Shown: positions 43,692 to 51,742 of the stretch, one piece after another
How the letters are laid out: every line of letters starts with the position of its first letter
How positions within the stretch are numbered: the first letter of the stretch is position 1
Origin: Achromobacter arsenitoxydans SY8
Lineage (GTDB): Bacteria; Pseudomonadota; Gammaproteobacteria; Burkholderiales; Burkholderiaceae_B
Assembly (NCBI RefSeq): GCF_000236785.1
Contig: NZ_AGUF01000007.1
Location: forward strand, 1 to 64,000
Direction of reading: 5' to 3'
DNA: 64,000 nucleotides
Notes under the pieces: generated by a model
Database searches by the model: none
What the model was told of the DNA's origin: nothing
What the model saw: only the letters and a program-made list of their open reading frames with translations
Position numbers and translations under genes: made by a program

Positions 43692-43724
43692 GGCAATGCT
43701 CGTTGAAAAATCGGGGGTGTGCGC

Positions 43725-44681
43725 TCAGGCCGGGACAGCTGGGCGCGCATGAAAGGTCTTGGGCAGGCCGGCCCGCCATACCGAGCCATGCAAGGGTTGG
43801 CCGGGGAGCCAGCGGCCAGCCTCCTCGCGCAGCGCGAGCAGGCTGGCCATGTCGATACCGGTGCCGATGCCCATGCTTTCCAGCATGAACACCAGGTCTT
43901 CCGTGCTGACGTTGCCGCTGGCGCCCGGCGCATGGGGGCATCCCCCGATGCCGGCCAAACAGGCGTCGAACCGCGACACGCCGGTCTCCAGGGCCGCCAG
44001 CACATTGGCCAGCCCCAGGCCGCGCGTGTCATGGAAATGCGCACAGCACAAACGGTCGCCGGCGATGCGCCTCGCCTCCCCGAACAAGCGGCTCACCGAT
44101 GCCGGATCGGCGTAGCCCACGGTATCGGCCAGGCTCACGCGGTCCGCGCCTGCGTCCAGCAGCGCCTGCATCAGGCGCAGCACTTCATCCGGCCGGACCT
44201 CGCCCTGCAAGGTGCAGCCAAAGGCCGTCCCCACCCCGCCCTCGATCAGCATGGCCGAGCCAGCCGCATCGCGCGCGGCCCGCATCTGTCCGACCATGGC
44301 GACCACCTCCTGCGGCGTCTTGCGCAGATTCGCCAGGCTGTGCGCGTGGCTGGCCGACAGCGGCACCAGCATCAAATCGGCGCCGCTGGCCAGGGCGCGT
44401 TCGGCACCCTTCATGTTGGGCACCAGCACAGACACAGAAAGGCCGGGCAGGCGGCGGGCATGGGCAACCAGATCGCCCGTGTCCGCCAACTGCGGCAACA
44501 AGGCGGCAGGCACGAAAGAGCCAACCTCGATCTCGCGCTGTCCCGCCGCATAAGCCGCGTCGATCCACGCCAGCTTGGTCTGCGTGGGCAGCACAACGGG
44601 CAGGCTCTGCAGGCCGTCACGCAGGCCGACTTCACGGACGGTGGCGACACGGGGAAGATTGGACAGGGGGAAAGCGGGCAT
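43725..44681 (-). CDS. hydroxymethylglutaryl-CoA lyase family protein
   Basis: This 318-residue TIM-barrel lyase has the N-terminal VREVGLRDGLQSLP and the signature with the active-site Cys, GIGGCPHAPGASGNVSTEDL. The metal-binding His pair lies in CAHFHDTRGLG. It would split 3-hydroxy-3-methylglutaryl-CoA or a similar acyl-CoA (for example citramalyl-type) to acetyl-CoA or pyruvate products. It is the first gene of a leftward unit with CaiB and the Bug receptor and is divergent from a LysR gene. Confidence 0.9.
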   Translation of the reverse strand: MPAFPLSNLPRVATVREVGLRDGLQSLPVVLPTQTKLAWIDAAYAAGQREIEVGSFVPAALLPQLADTGDLVAHARRLPGLSVSVLVPNMKGAERALASGADLMLVPLSASHAHSLANLRKTPQEVVAMVGQMRAARDAAGSAMLIEGGVGTAFGCTLQGEVRPDEVLRLMQALLDAGADRVSLADTVGYADPASVSRLFGEARRIAGDRLCCAHFHDTRGLGLANVLAALETGVSRFDACLAGIGGCPHAPGASGNVSTEDLVFMLESMGIGTGIDMASLLALREEAGRWLPGQPLHGSVWRAGLPKTFHARPAVPA

Positions 44682-44741
44682 GGCGAACTGGACGGACGTG
44701 ATCGGGAGCTGCCAGTTTTAGATATTCTCAAAATCGCCACA

Positions 44742-44761
44742 AGCGGTATTTTGGAACCGCT
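44742..44761. promoter_or_regulatory. inverted repeat AGCGGT-N8-ACCGCT, probable LysR operator
   Basis: Perfect 6-base arms are separated by 8 bases in the 119 bp divergent region between the HMG-CoA lyase gene and the LysR gene. A second, wider symmetric pair GATATTC (44721-44727) and GAATATC (44776-44782) flanks it. Binding by the adjacent LysR protein is inference. Confidence 0.5.
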
Positions 44762-44800
44762 AAAATTCCCAACTGGAATATCTTGAGCCAGCACGCCAAC

Positions 44801-45727
44801 ATGCGCGATCTCGACATCACCACCCTGCGGCTGTTCATCTCCGTCTGCGAAACCGGCAACATCGCCCGAGCCGGGCAGCGCGCCAACATCGTGGGGTCGG
44901 CCATCAGCAAAAGACTGGCCCAACTGGAGGACACCGTCGGCGCCAAGCTGCTCACGCGCAAGCGCCGCGGCGTGGAACCCACCGAGGCCGGCGAGACCCT
45001 GCTGGAGCACGCGCGCGCCATCCTGGCCAGTTCGGAACGCATCGAGCGCGACATGTCCGCGTACGCCAGCGGCGTAAAGGGCCAGGTGCGGATACTGGCG
45101 ACGGCATCAGTGCTGGCCGAATCATTGGCCGAGGACATTGCGGCGTTCCTGCAGGCGGCCCCACACCGCAACATCAGCGTCGACATGGAAGAAAGGGTCA
45201 GCCACGAGGTGGTGCGCGGCGTCAAGGAGGGCATCGCCAGCCTGGGCATCTGCTGGGATGCAGCCGACTTTCATGGCTTGGCCCGCCGCCCCTACCGCGG
45301 CGACCGCCTGGCCGTCGTCACCGCGCCTGGACATCCGCTGGCGCGGCGCGATGCGGTCTGGTTCGAAGAAGCGCTGGATTACGAACACGTCAGCATGCCC
45401 GCGGCCGGCGCAGTGCTGCGCATGCTGCAGACAGCGGCGAGCCACAGCGGCAGGACGCTGCGGCATCGTGTCACGGTCAGCAACTTCGATTCCGCGTTCC
45501 GGGTGGTGCTGGCCGGTCTGGCGATCAGCGTCGCGCCCATCGAAGTCGCCACGCCCTACGCTCTGGCGCACGGCCTGCGGGTGCTGCCGCTCAAGGACGA
45601 CTGGAGCCGCCGCCGCTTTGCCATCTGCATGCGCAGCGAAACCGGCCTGCCCGCCGCCGCGGCCCTGCTGCTGGAACACCTGGCCGCGGCAGGCGCGGCC
45701 AGTAGCCTTAGCGCCCCGCCCTCCTGA
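44801..45727 (+). CDS. LysR-family transcriptional regulator
   Basis: This 308-residue LysR protein begins MRDLDITTLRLFISVCETGN, with the recognition segment RANIVGSAISKRLAQLEDTV and a standard effector domain. I prefer the ATG at 44801; a TTG at 44783 would add six residues. It is divergent from the lyase/CaiB/Bug unit and is the likely regulator of that unit. Confidence 0.88.
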   Translation: MRDLDITTLRLFISVCETGNIARAGQRANIVGSAISKRLAQLEDTVGAKLLTRKRRGVEPTEAGETLLEHARAILASSERIERDMSAYASGVKGQVRILATASVLAESLAEDIAAFLQAAPHRNISVDMEERVSHEVVRGVKEGIASLGICWDAADFHGLARRPYRGDRLAVVTAPGHPLARRDAVWFEEALDYEHVSMPAAGAVLRMLQTAASHSGRTLRHRVTVSNFDSAFRVVLAGLAISVAPIEVATPYALAHGLRVLPLKDDWSRRRFAICMRSETGLPAAAALLLEHLAAAGAASSLSAPPS

Positions 45728-45895
45728 TTTTCCTGCATGCCCACCGCCGCCATTCCAGGATTTCTGCCGGGCCCGAGCCTGATCGTCGCCATCGGCGTAA
45801 GGCTTGTGACTTAGCCGCCGTCATCCGTACGACGGACGCCCTTGCGCCATTCCCGCTGATACGCTGGCCTGCCACTCAGCAACGGGATACCGGCC

Positions 45896-46234
45896 ATGAG
45901 AATCCCCCTAGCCGCCACTTGCGCGCTTGCCGCCTTGCTATCGAGCGGCGCGGCCTGCGCCCAGTATGTGGTGCAGACCCAGGACATGGGCGGCAAATGG
46001 AGCGTGCCGAATCCTCATTACCCGGGCGTGCCGGAGCTGTTCCGGGCAAGTTCCGGCGCCAAGCGCGCCTGCCTGGACCGAGGCCCGCCCAGCAATCTCT
46101 ACCGCGCCACCAAGGTCATCGACCTGCGCACCGGCGAAGAGGTGCTGCTGGTCGATTGCCTTCCCATTCGCAAGGAACAGCGTGAACGGTCCGAGCAGAT
46201 CCGGGCCAATGCCGCAAAGTCGACGGCGCAGTAG
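45896..46234 (+). CDS. small secreted protein of unknown function
   Basis: This 112-residue protein has a signal peptide (PLAATCALAALLSSGAACAQ). The short mature domain has two Cys (KRACLDRG and LVDCLPIR) that could pair. No family was recognised. A strong terminator follows. Confidence 0.65.
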   Translation: MRIPLAATCALAALLSSGAACAQYVVQTQDMGGKWSVPNPHYPGVPELFRASSGAKRACLDRGPPSNLYRATKVIDLRTGEEVLLVDCLPIRKEQRERSEQIRANAAKSTAQ

Positions 46235-46254
46235 GAAGGACCAGGCGTGCCTCG

Positions 46255-46289
46255 CGCCCCCGGCTAACGCCCGGGGGCGGAGGCTTTTT
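46255..46289 (+). terminator. terminator inside the 3' end of the convergent lipoprotein gene
   Basis: A 9 bp stem CGCCCCCGG / CCGGGGGCG (46255-46263 and 46271-46279) is followed by GAGGCTTTTT. It terminates the plus-strand gene and overlaps the last codons and stop of the minus-strand lipoprotein gene. Confidence 0.75.
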
Positions 46290-46590
46290 CGCCGGCGGAC
46301 GAATTCATGTATTCCTTGACGGTGTGGTCCCGGTTGTAGATCACCGTCAGCGTGCGCTGATCCTGCATCGCCCCGAATTCGCTGTTGTTGAAATAAAACC
46401 AGGTCGCGGTCTGCAGGCCCTGCGCATTGACGTGCTGCGACCGGGGCGGCCCGAACTGCCGGATCATCTCGTCGAGCGTGGTGACGTTGATCTTGATGGC
46501 TTCCACCTTCTCCTGGGTGACCAGGTCCCCCGAAACGGGAGCGGCGCAGCCCGTCACGATGGCGGCCGCGAAAAGCAAGGGCAATCTCAT
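46264..46590 (-). CDS. small outer-membrane lipoprotein, SmpA/OmlA-like
   Basis: This 108-residue protein has a lipobox (FAAAIVTGCAAP). A short alpha/beta domain follows (TLDEMIRQFGPPRSQHVNAQ; WFYFNNSEFG; LTVIYNRDHTVKEYM) that resembles BamE/SmpA-type lipoproteins. The Leu-x-x-h-x-x-x-F-G-x-P motif is typical of that fold. It is probably membrane anchored; its exact role is unknown. Confidence 0.75.
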   Translation of the reverse strand: MRLPLLFAAAIVTGCAAPVSGDLVTQEKVEAIKINVTTLDEMIRQFGPPRSQHVNAQGLQTATWFYFNNSEFGAMQDQRTLTVIYNRDHTVKEYMNSSAGEKASAPGR

Positions 46591-46803
46591 TCAGTTTCCC
46601 CGATCCTGTGGGCCGCCATCAGCGGCTGTCTTGTTGGCGAATTCCGGATGCCCCTAAGAATACCTTGACCTCGCCCGCCCGTTGCGCGCCTTCCAGGGAA
46701 CGGCCCATCGGGGGCCTGGCCGGGCCGGCGTCATTTTTTGGTCATCTACAATGCGGCCAGTTGCCGTGCGCGAAGAGGCGCCGGCCAGCAACACACAGGC
46801 AGC

Positions 46804-47715
46804 ATGACCCGCGCGAAGAAATCAGCCCCCAGAAGGAAAGCCCCGGCAAGCAGGAGCAAGGCAGGAAGCTCCAGCGGCATCTATCGGTTCCTGCGTACAT
46901 TCGTCCTTACGTCGCTGGCCAGTTTTGGCGCAGCCACGTACGCGCTGAATCCGCAATGGCGCGCGCACTTTTCCCCCGACGAAATCCTGGCGCGCCTTAA
47001 GTGGCCGAGCGAGGAACAATTCGCGCCCGCCGCGGCGCCAACTGGCGGCATGGCGCACACCCGGTTCGCCGAATGCCCGCAGTTTTTCCCGAAGGAGCGC
47101 CCGCCCGTCGTGCCCGCCAGCCAGACGCTGCGCGAGCTCTGCTTTTCCACCTTTGCCATTCTGCACAATGGCCAGACAAAGACGCCGGTCTTCGTGGCGG
47201 AGCGGCTGAACCGGAAGTTGCTGACCCAGGCCCAGGGCATGCCCCGAACGGACAAGTTCTATGCCGAGGCCCGCGTGCCTCGCGCGGAACGCGCCGAGCT
47301 GGTGGATTACCGCGGGTCCGGCTATTCGCGCGGACACATGGCGCCGGCGGGAGACATGTCGACCCGCGAGGCCATGGCGCAGAGTTTCTCGCTAGCCAAC
47401 ATGGTGCCGCAGGACCAGACCCATAACGCCGGCCCCTGGAGCCAGATCGAGCAGGACACCCGGAAGTACGCGATGCGCGCCCCCGGCGACGTGTACGTCT
47501 TCACCGGCCCCTACTATGGCGACAAGCCCAAGGCGATCGGGTCGGGCGTGGCGGTGCCCAGCCACATCTTCAAGGTGGTCTATGACGCGACGACGGGAAG
47601 ATCCTGGGTGCATTGGCAGGCCAACAGCGCCCACACCAGCGCCGGCGCGCCCATCAGCTACGAGGAATTCGTGCGGCGCACGGGCATGCAGCTGCTGCCC
47701 GCCAGCACGAACTGA
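46804..47715 (+). CDS. DNA/RNA non-specific endonuclease, membrane anchored
   Basis: This 303-residue beta-beta-alpha-metal nuclease of the NucA/Serratia type has the active-site motif YSRGHMAPAGDMS (a D/S-R-G-H variant with catalytic His). The metal-binding Asn lies in SLANMVPQDQTHNAG. A basic N-terminus and one hydrophobic segment (FLRTFVLTSLASFGAATYAL) suggest an inner-membrane anchor with the enzyme in the periplasm. I start it at 46804 (MTRAKKSAPRRK). It degrades DNA and RNA without sequence preference, perhaps for nutrition or against incoming DNA. Confidence 0.87.
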   Translation: MTRAKKSAPRRKAPASRSKAGSSSGIYRFLRTFVLTSLASFGAATYALNPQWRAHFSPDEILARLKWPSEEQFAPAAAPTGGMAHTRFAECPQFFPKERPPVVPASQTLRELCFSTFAILHNGQTKTPVFVAERLNRKLLTQAQGMPRTDKFYAEARVPRAERAELVDYRGSGYSRGHMAPAGDMSTREAMAQSFSLANMVPQDQTHNAGPWSQIEQDTRKYAMRAPGDVYVFTGPYYGDKPKAIGSGVAVPSHIFKVVYDATTGRSWVHWQANSAHTSAGAPISYEEFVRRTGMQLLPASTN

Positions 47716-47730
47716 CAACCCGCCGCCGGA

Positions 47731-48813
47731 CTACTTAGGCCGCGGCGACGGCAAGCCCTGGTCCACTGCGGGCCACTCGCCCGCACGCAGCCGCGGCAGG
47801 CACTGCACCATGGCTCTGGCCACGTTGCGCACCTCTTCCTGGACCGCCTTGTCCCGGTCCAGGTCCGCATGGCTGGTGGCGTAGGGGGTGTAATAGCCGA
47901 TGTAGCGATCCAACCGGGATGCGGTTCCGGCGTCGACCAGGCCCATCCAATCGAGCCAATCGCTCAGGGCCCGCCGCTGGCCTTCGATGCCGGCCACGTC
48001 GCCATGCACGACCAAGCCATACGCCCGCCCGGCCAAGTGCTTCGGATACGGCCATCCGTCCAATTCAAGCCGCTTGGCTTTCAGAGGGTCCTTGCCCGAG
48101 GTCGTGGTGGGATCAGGATTGCCGCCGTCGGCGCATACGAGCCGGTCTATCATCAGTTTCAAGGGGCTGGGGGACTGGTACCAGTAAGTCGGCGCCACCA
48201 GCACCACGCCGTGCGCCGCCACCCATTGCTCATAGATGCCGTTCATCGCATCGTTATCCTGCCCAAGCGAATGATTCGGATAGCAGCTACAGGGCCAATG
48301 GCAAAGCGGCATCGCCGTGGACACGCAGCCTTTGCAGGGATGGATGAGGTACTGGTACTCGGAAGTCAGCCGGCTCAGGTCCAGCATGTCCGCATGCATC
48401 CCGGCGGATTCGATCTCTTCCCGCACGATGTGCGCAAGCCTCCAGCTTTTCGAGATTTCGCCGGGACAGGTGCCGTCGTTGCGCGCCGAGCCGATGATCA
48501 CCAGCACACGTGTTCGCGTGCCAGGCTCGCGCTGGATCTGGGCCGCGCGTTCAAGGCGGTCGTGCGCGTCCTTCCACTCCACCGACAGATCGTAGGCCGG
48601 GTCGGCATAACCGGGACCAGCCTTTTCGGTAAGGGGGGCTTTGCGCCCTTGCTCATAGGCGTCCCAGGCAATGGCCTCCAGCCGTTCCAGCGCTTCGCTT
48701 TCGGCCTGGAAGGCGGGATCGTAAAAACGGCGCATGAAGCGCAGCCGGAAGGCATCGCGCGCCAACTCGCCGGCATATTGTCCGGTGCGGACTTCGAGCG
48801 TGGATTTGGCCAT
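47731..48813 (-). CDS. NADPH-dependent FMN reductase/flavodoxin-fold protein with Cys cluster
   Basis: The 360-residue protein has an N-terminal ~100-residue helical extension followed by a flavodoxin-like domain (RVLVIIGSARNDGTCPGEIS; VVLVAPTYWYQSPSPLKLMI). Between them in the fold it carries Cys160, 163, 171, 175 and 177 in the pattern C-x2-C-x7-C-x3-C-x-C. This could bind an iron-sulfur cluster as in iron-sulfur flavoproteins. The ATG at 48813 is 54 bp after the ketoacyl synthase gene stop in the same direction, so it may be the last gene of the pilus/ACP/KAS transcript. Confidence 0.82.
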   Translation of the reverse strand: MAKSTLEVRTGQYAGELARDAFRLRFMRRFYDPAFQAESEALERLEAIAWDAYEQGRKAPLTEKAGPGYADPAYDLSVEWKDAHDRLERAAQIQREPGTRTRVLVIIGSARNDGTCPGEISKSWRLAHIVREEIESAGMHADMLDLSRLTSEYQYLIHPCKGCVSTAMPLCHWPCSCYPNHSLGQDNDAMNGIYEQWVAAHGVVLVAPTYWYQSPSPLKLMIDRLVCADGGNPDPTTTSGKDPLKAKRLELDGWPYPKHLAGRAYGLVVHGDVAGIEGQRRALSDWLDWMGLVDAGTASRLDRYIGYYTPYATSHADLDRDKAVQEEVRNVARAMVQCLPRLRAGEWPAVDQGLPSPRPK

Positions 48814-48867
48814 GGTGATCTGCCTGCGGACACGGGCCTGTGCCAGCAGCAAATCTCGTTCCTGCGG

Positions 48868-50085
48868 TTAATCCAGCCGGCGGACAGCGAGCGTCGCGTT
48901 GTTGCCGCCCATGCCAAAGGAGTTGCTGAGCGCCAGCCTCAACCCCGGCAGCGCGCGCGCAGATCCCGGCACGCAGTCCAGATCGCAATGCGCGTCTCCG
49001 GGCTCGAAAAACAGCGTGGGCGGCACGACGCCTCGGGAAACGGCCATGGCGGTCACCGCCGCTTCGATGGCTCCCGCCGCGCCGATCGCATGGCCGATCG
49101 CCCCCTTGATGCTGCTGACCGGCAGGTCGCTTGCCCTTGGGCCGAACACCCGCCTGATCGCGGCGGTCTCGATGCGGTCGCCGACCAGGGTCCCCGTCGC
49201 GTGGGCGTTGATATACCCCACATCATCCAGCGCAAGACCACCGTCCGCCAGGCAGCGCGACATCGCCAACGCCTGCCCGTCCGGATCCGGACGCAGCGGG
49301 TGCGTGCCATCGTTGCTGACGCCGTAGCCGCAGATCTCCGCGATGGGCGTGGCCCCACGGGCGGCGGCGTGTTCGGCCGATTCCAGCACCAGCATCGCCG
49401 CCCCTTCGGCCAGCGCGAATCCGGTGCGTCGAAGGCTGAAGGGCCGGCAGCTTCCGTCATGCGCGTTGTCGGGATCCGCGCACAGCACGTGCAACTGGGC
49501 CCAGGCCGCCATGATGATCGGCGTCAGCATGGACTCGGTTCCGCCGGCAATCGCCACGTCCAGATAGCCGTCTCGAATACGGCGGAAGGCCTCGCCGATG
49601 GCGACCGCCCCCGCCGAACAGGCGGTTGTGTAGGTCTGCGCTTCCGCCTGTGTCCTGAGCTGCTGCGCGATGTGCGCCGCCGGGGCATTCGGCATGGTTG
49701 CGGGCACGACCAGCACGGTGCGCCTGGGGACGACACCGTGATAGGCCTCGACCGCCTCGCACAACGTCGAGACCCCGCCTATGCCCGTTCCCACGAACAC
49801 GCCGCAACGGACCTTCTGGGAGTCGTCAAGACCGGCCTGCGCCATTGCCTCGCCTGCCGCATGCTGCGCCATCAGCGTAACGCGATCCATCATACGCACC
49901 TGGGCCGGATGCAATCCGGCGCTGACGTCCTCCCGCACGTAACCGACGCGACGATCAATGCCGCTGCCGTCCAGCCGATCCACGCCGCAGTTGCCCGCAA
50001 GCAGCGCGCTGAATGTCTGGCCGGCCGTGCCGCCGACGGGCGTCACCATGCCGATGGCGGTGATCACGACTTTCCTGCGTTCCAT
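48868..50085 (-). CDS. beta-ketoacyl-[acyl-carrier-protein] synthase, FabF-like
   Basis: This 405-residue thiolase-fold enzyme has all FabF active-site residues: Cys156 in TTACSAGAVAIG, His295 in NAHATGT, and Lys327/His332 in SSIKGAIGHAIGAAG. The gatekeeper region and length are normal for KAS II. It would condense malonyl-ACP with an acyl chain. It begins 15 bp after an acyl carrier protein gene, which itself follows the pilus tip adhesin gene by 16 bp. There is no sign of other fatty acid or polyketide genes near it, so it is not part of a standard fab or PKS cluster. Confidence 0.9.
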   Translation of the reverse strand: MERRKVVITAIGMVTPVGGTAGQTFSALLAGNCGVDRLDGSGIDRRVGYVREDVSAGLHPAQVRMMDRVTLMAQHAAGEAMAQAGLDDSQKVRCGVFVGTGIGGVSTLCEAVEAYHGVVPRRTVLVVPATMPNAPAAHIAQQLRTQAEAQTYTTACSAGAVAIGEAFRRIRDGYLDVAIAGGTESMLTPIIMAAWAQLHVLCADPDNAHDGSCRPFSLRRTGFALAEGAAMLVLESAEHAAARGATPIAEICGYGVSNDGTHPLRPDPDGQALAMSRCLADGGLALDDVGYINAHATGTLVGDRIETAAIRRVFGPRASDLPVSSIKGAIGHAIGAAGAIEAAVTAMAVSRGVVPPTLFFEPGDAHCDLDCVPGSARALPGLRLALSNSFGMGGNNATLAVRRLD

Positions 50086-50100
50086 GATGGTCCGTTCCCG

Positions 50101-50556
50101 CTAATCCTTCGGCGCCGCGCCCGGGTCTGCCGCTACCGTGGGCGCCGCTGCGCGGGCAGCCTTGCCGTCGGCCTGCGCGGCGCGGCGCTCAGCCGCAAGC
50201 GCCATCCGCGCCGCGACGCTGCCCTCTTCAGGCCCCAACGCAAGGCGCCCGGCCACGATACGCATGTAGGCCATCAACTCGGATAGATCGCCGGGGAACG
50301 CACTGGTGATCTCCTGCGCGCCCGATGCATGATCCTTGGGCAGCATTTCGTCGGTCGGGATATGGAACTCGGTTTCGATTTCCAGCAGGATTTCCAGAAT
50401 GGCCAGGGAATCGAACTGCGTAATCACTGCGTAAAACGGTTGGTCCTCGAGCAACGGGGCGGGCTCGCACCGGCACACGTTGGCAATGATGGCGGCGAGC
50501 CTTGCGCGCAAGACGGCGTCATCGGGCAGCATAGGAATTTCAGGGGGAGTCGGCAT
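50101..50556 (-). CDS. acyl carrier protein with C-terminal extension
   Basis: This 151-residue protein has an N-terminal ACP domain (about 10-95). Helix I is DDAVLRARLAAIIANV and the phosphopantetheine Ser is Ser50 in QFDSLAILEILLEIETEFHI. Helix III is near DLSELMAYMRIV. Residues after about 100 form an Ala-rich, charged tail unlike normal 80-residue ACPs. It lies between the tip adhesin and the ketoacyl synthase genes with short gaps. It is likely the private carrier of that synthase in the cytoplasm. Confidence 0.85.
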   Translation of the reverse strand: MPTPPEIPMLPDDAVLRARLAAIIANVCRCEPAPLLEDQPFYAVITQFDSLAILEILLEIETEFHIPTDEMLPKDHASGAQEITSAFPGDLSELMAYMRIVAGRLALGPEEGSVAARMALAAERRAAQADGKAARAAAPTVAADPGAAPKD

Positions 50557-50572
50557 GTCCGGATACCTCTGT

Positions 50573-51742
50573 TCAACTATAGGTGAAAGTCAAAGTCGCC
50601 GTCGCACGCACAGGGCCCGCCGTGAGGGTGGTGTTCACCTGCTGGTAGCTGGCGCCGACCTGATACGTCCAGTCAGTCGTGGGAAGCGCGCCGACCGCCG
50701 ATCCCAGGTTGCGCTCCGCCAACCCCATGGTGGGTACACGAAAAACACCCGACGTAACGTCATAGACCCACAGCTTGACTCCCACGCCTGTCGCGCGCGT
50801 GCCGGACGCGTCCACATTGGATAGTGTCGCGGGATAGCCGCTTATCGTGGTGCCGGAGATTGACATGGTGGGCGCGGCGCTTCCCTTGGCGGTACAGCGA
50901 ACCTGCAACGTGGTGGACTTGAACCCGGCGTTGCCGCCTTTCACTGCAGCAATCGTGGCATCCGGCAACGTCAGGTTTAGTGCTGCTGTGTTCGTAACCG
51001 CACAGGTCGGACGCGTAATCGCGACGTTGCCAAGGACTCCTATCCGGTACAGGCCTGCGGGAAGCGTCACGCCCGCGCCCGTCACCGTGGTCGAGCCATA
51101 GACATTCACCGTGCTTAATGTGCCCGGGACGATCTCTTCTCCGGTGGCGACGAATTCAATCCGCGCCATGGCGCCCCGCGACCGGTCGGAGTCGAACGGA
51201 AACGCCAACACCCCGGAGGCATAAGGATTCGAGTACGTTACGGGCGCAAGCTGATTATCGTTAGCGTCGATGTAGTAGTAGTAGACGCGATAGCCTATCC
51301 CCTGAATATTGGTCTTGTAGATATCTGTGGACCCGGACAACAGCGATCCGTTGCCCTGGAATTGCTCCATGACCCCGGGCGGACAGTTGTACAACGGCGA
51401 GACCTGCCCTTGTGCCCCGCCGTCCAAACTGTATAACGACGTCTGTGCTGCAAACAGCACTTCGCCACGGCTTTTCGGCTCGGTCGGCGCCCACGAGGAC
51501 CGCCCGATCGGCAGCCAATGCTGATTGCTCGTGAATGCGTCGTACCATGTTCCGCTGGGTCCGCGCCCGCCGTTGGTGTTGACTGAACACCTGACCGCCC
51601 GACCATCCAGCGGCCCCGCCGACACCTCCTGAACGGCGCCCATGACGCCCAACATTGCGCAGCACAGCGCGGCAATCGCGCGGCAGGATCTCCGTGGCCC
51701 CGCCCCTTGCGTCGCAGCCGGAATCATTGCATTCAGGCGCAT
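50573..51742 (-). CDS. fimbrial tip adhesin (two-domain, FimH-like)
   Basis: This 389-residue protein has a signal peptide ending in SAG. An N-terminal receptor-binding type domain (about 40-210) includes a Tyr-rich stretch IQGIGYRVYYYYIDANDN. A C-terminal pilin domain (about 215-389) contains the Cys pair CAVTNT...RCTAKG and ends TATLTFTYS with the penultimate Tyr of pilin donor strands. Long length and position after the usher gene fit the tip adhesin. It overlaps the usher gene by 10 bp. The host ligand is unknown. Confidence 0.87.
   Translation of the reverse strand: MRLNAMIPAATQGAGPRRSCRAIAALCCAMLGVMGAVQEVSAGPLDGRAVRCSVNTNGGRGPSGTWYDAFTSNQHWLPIGRSSWAPTEPKSRGEVLFAAQTSLYSLDGGAQGQVSPLYNCPPGVMEQFQGNGSLLSGSTDIYKTNIQGIGYRVYYYYIDANDNQLAPVTYSNPYASGVLAFPFDSDRSRGAMARIEFVATGEEIVPGTLSTVNVYGSTTVTGAGVTLPAGLYRIGVLGNVAITRPTCAVTNTAALNLTLPDATIAAVKGGNAGFKSTTLQVRCTAKGSAAPTMSISGTTISGYPATLSNVDASGTRATGVGVKLWVYDVTSGVFRVPTMGLAERNLGSAVGALPTTDWTYQVGASYQQVNTTLTAGPVRATATLTFTYS

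Noticed and set aside
47869-50286. Plus-strand open frame of 805 codons opposite the flavoprotein, KAS and ACP genes
   Set aside because: It overlaps three genes with intact catalytic motifs on the minus strand; it is a GC-driven shadow.
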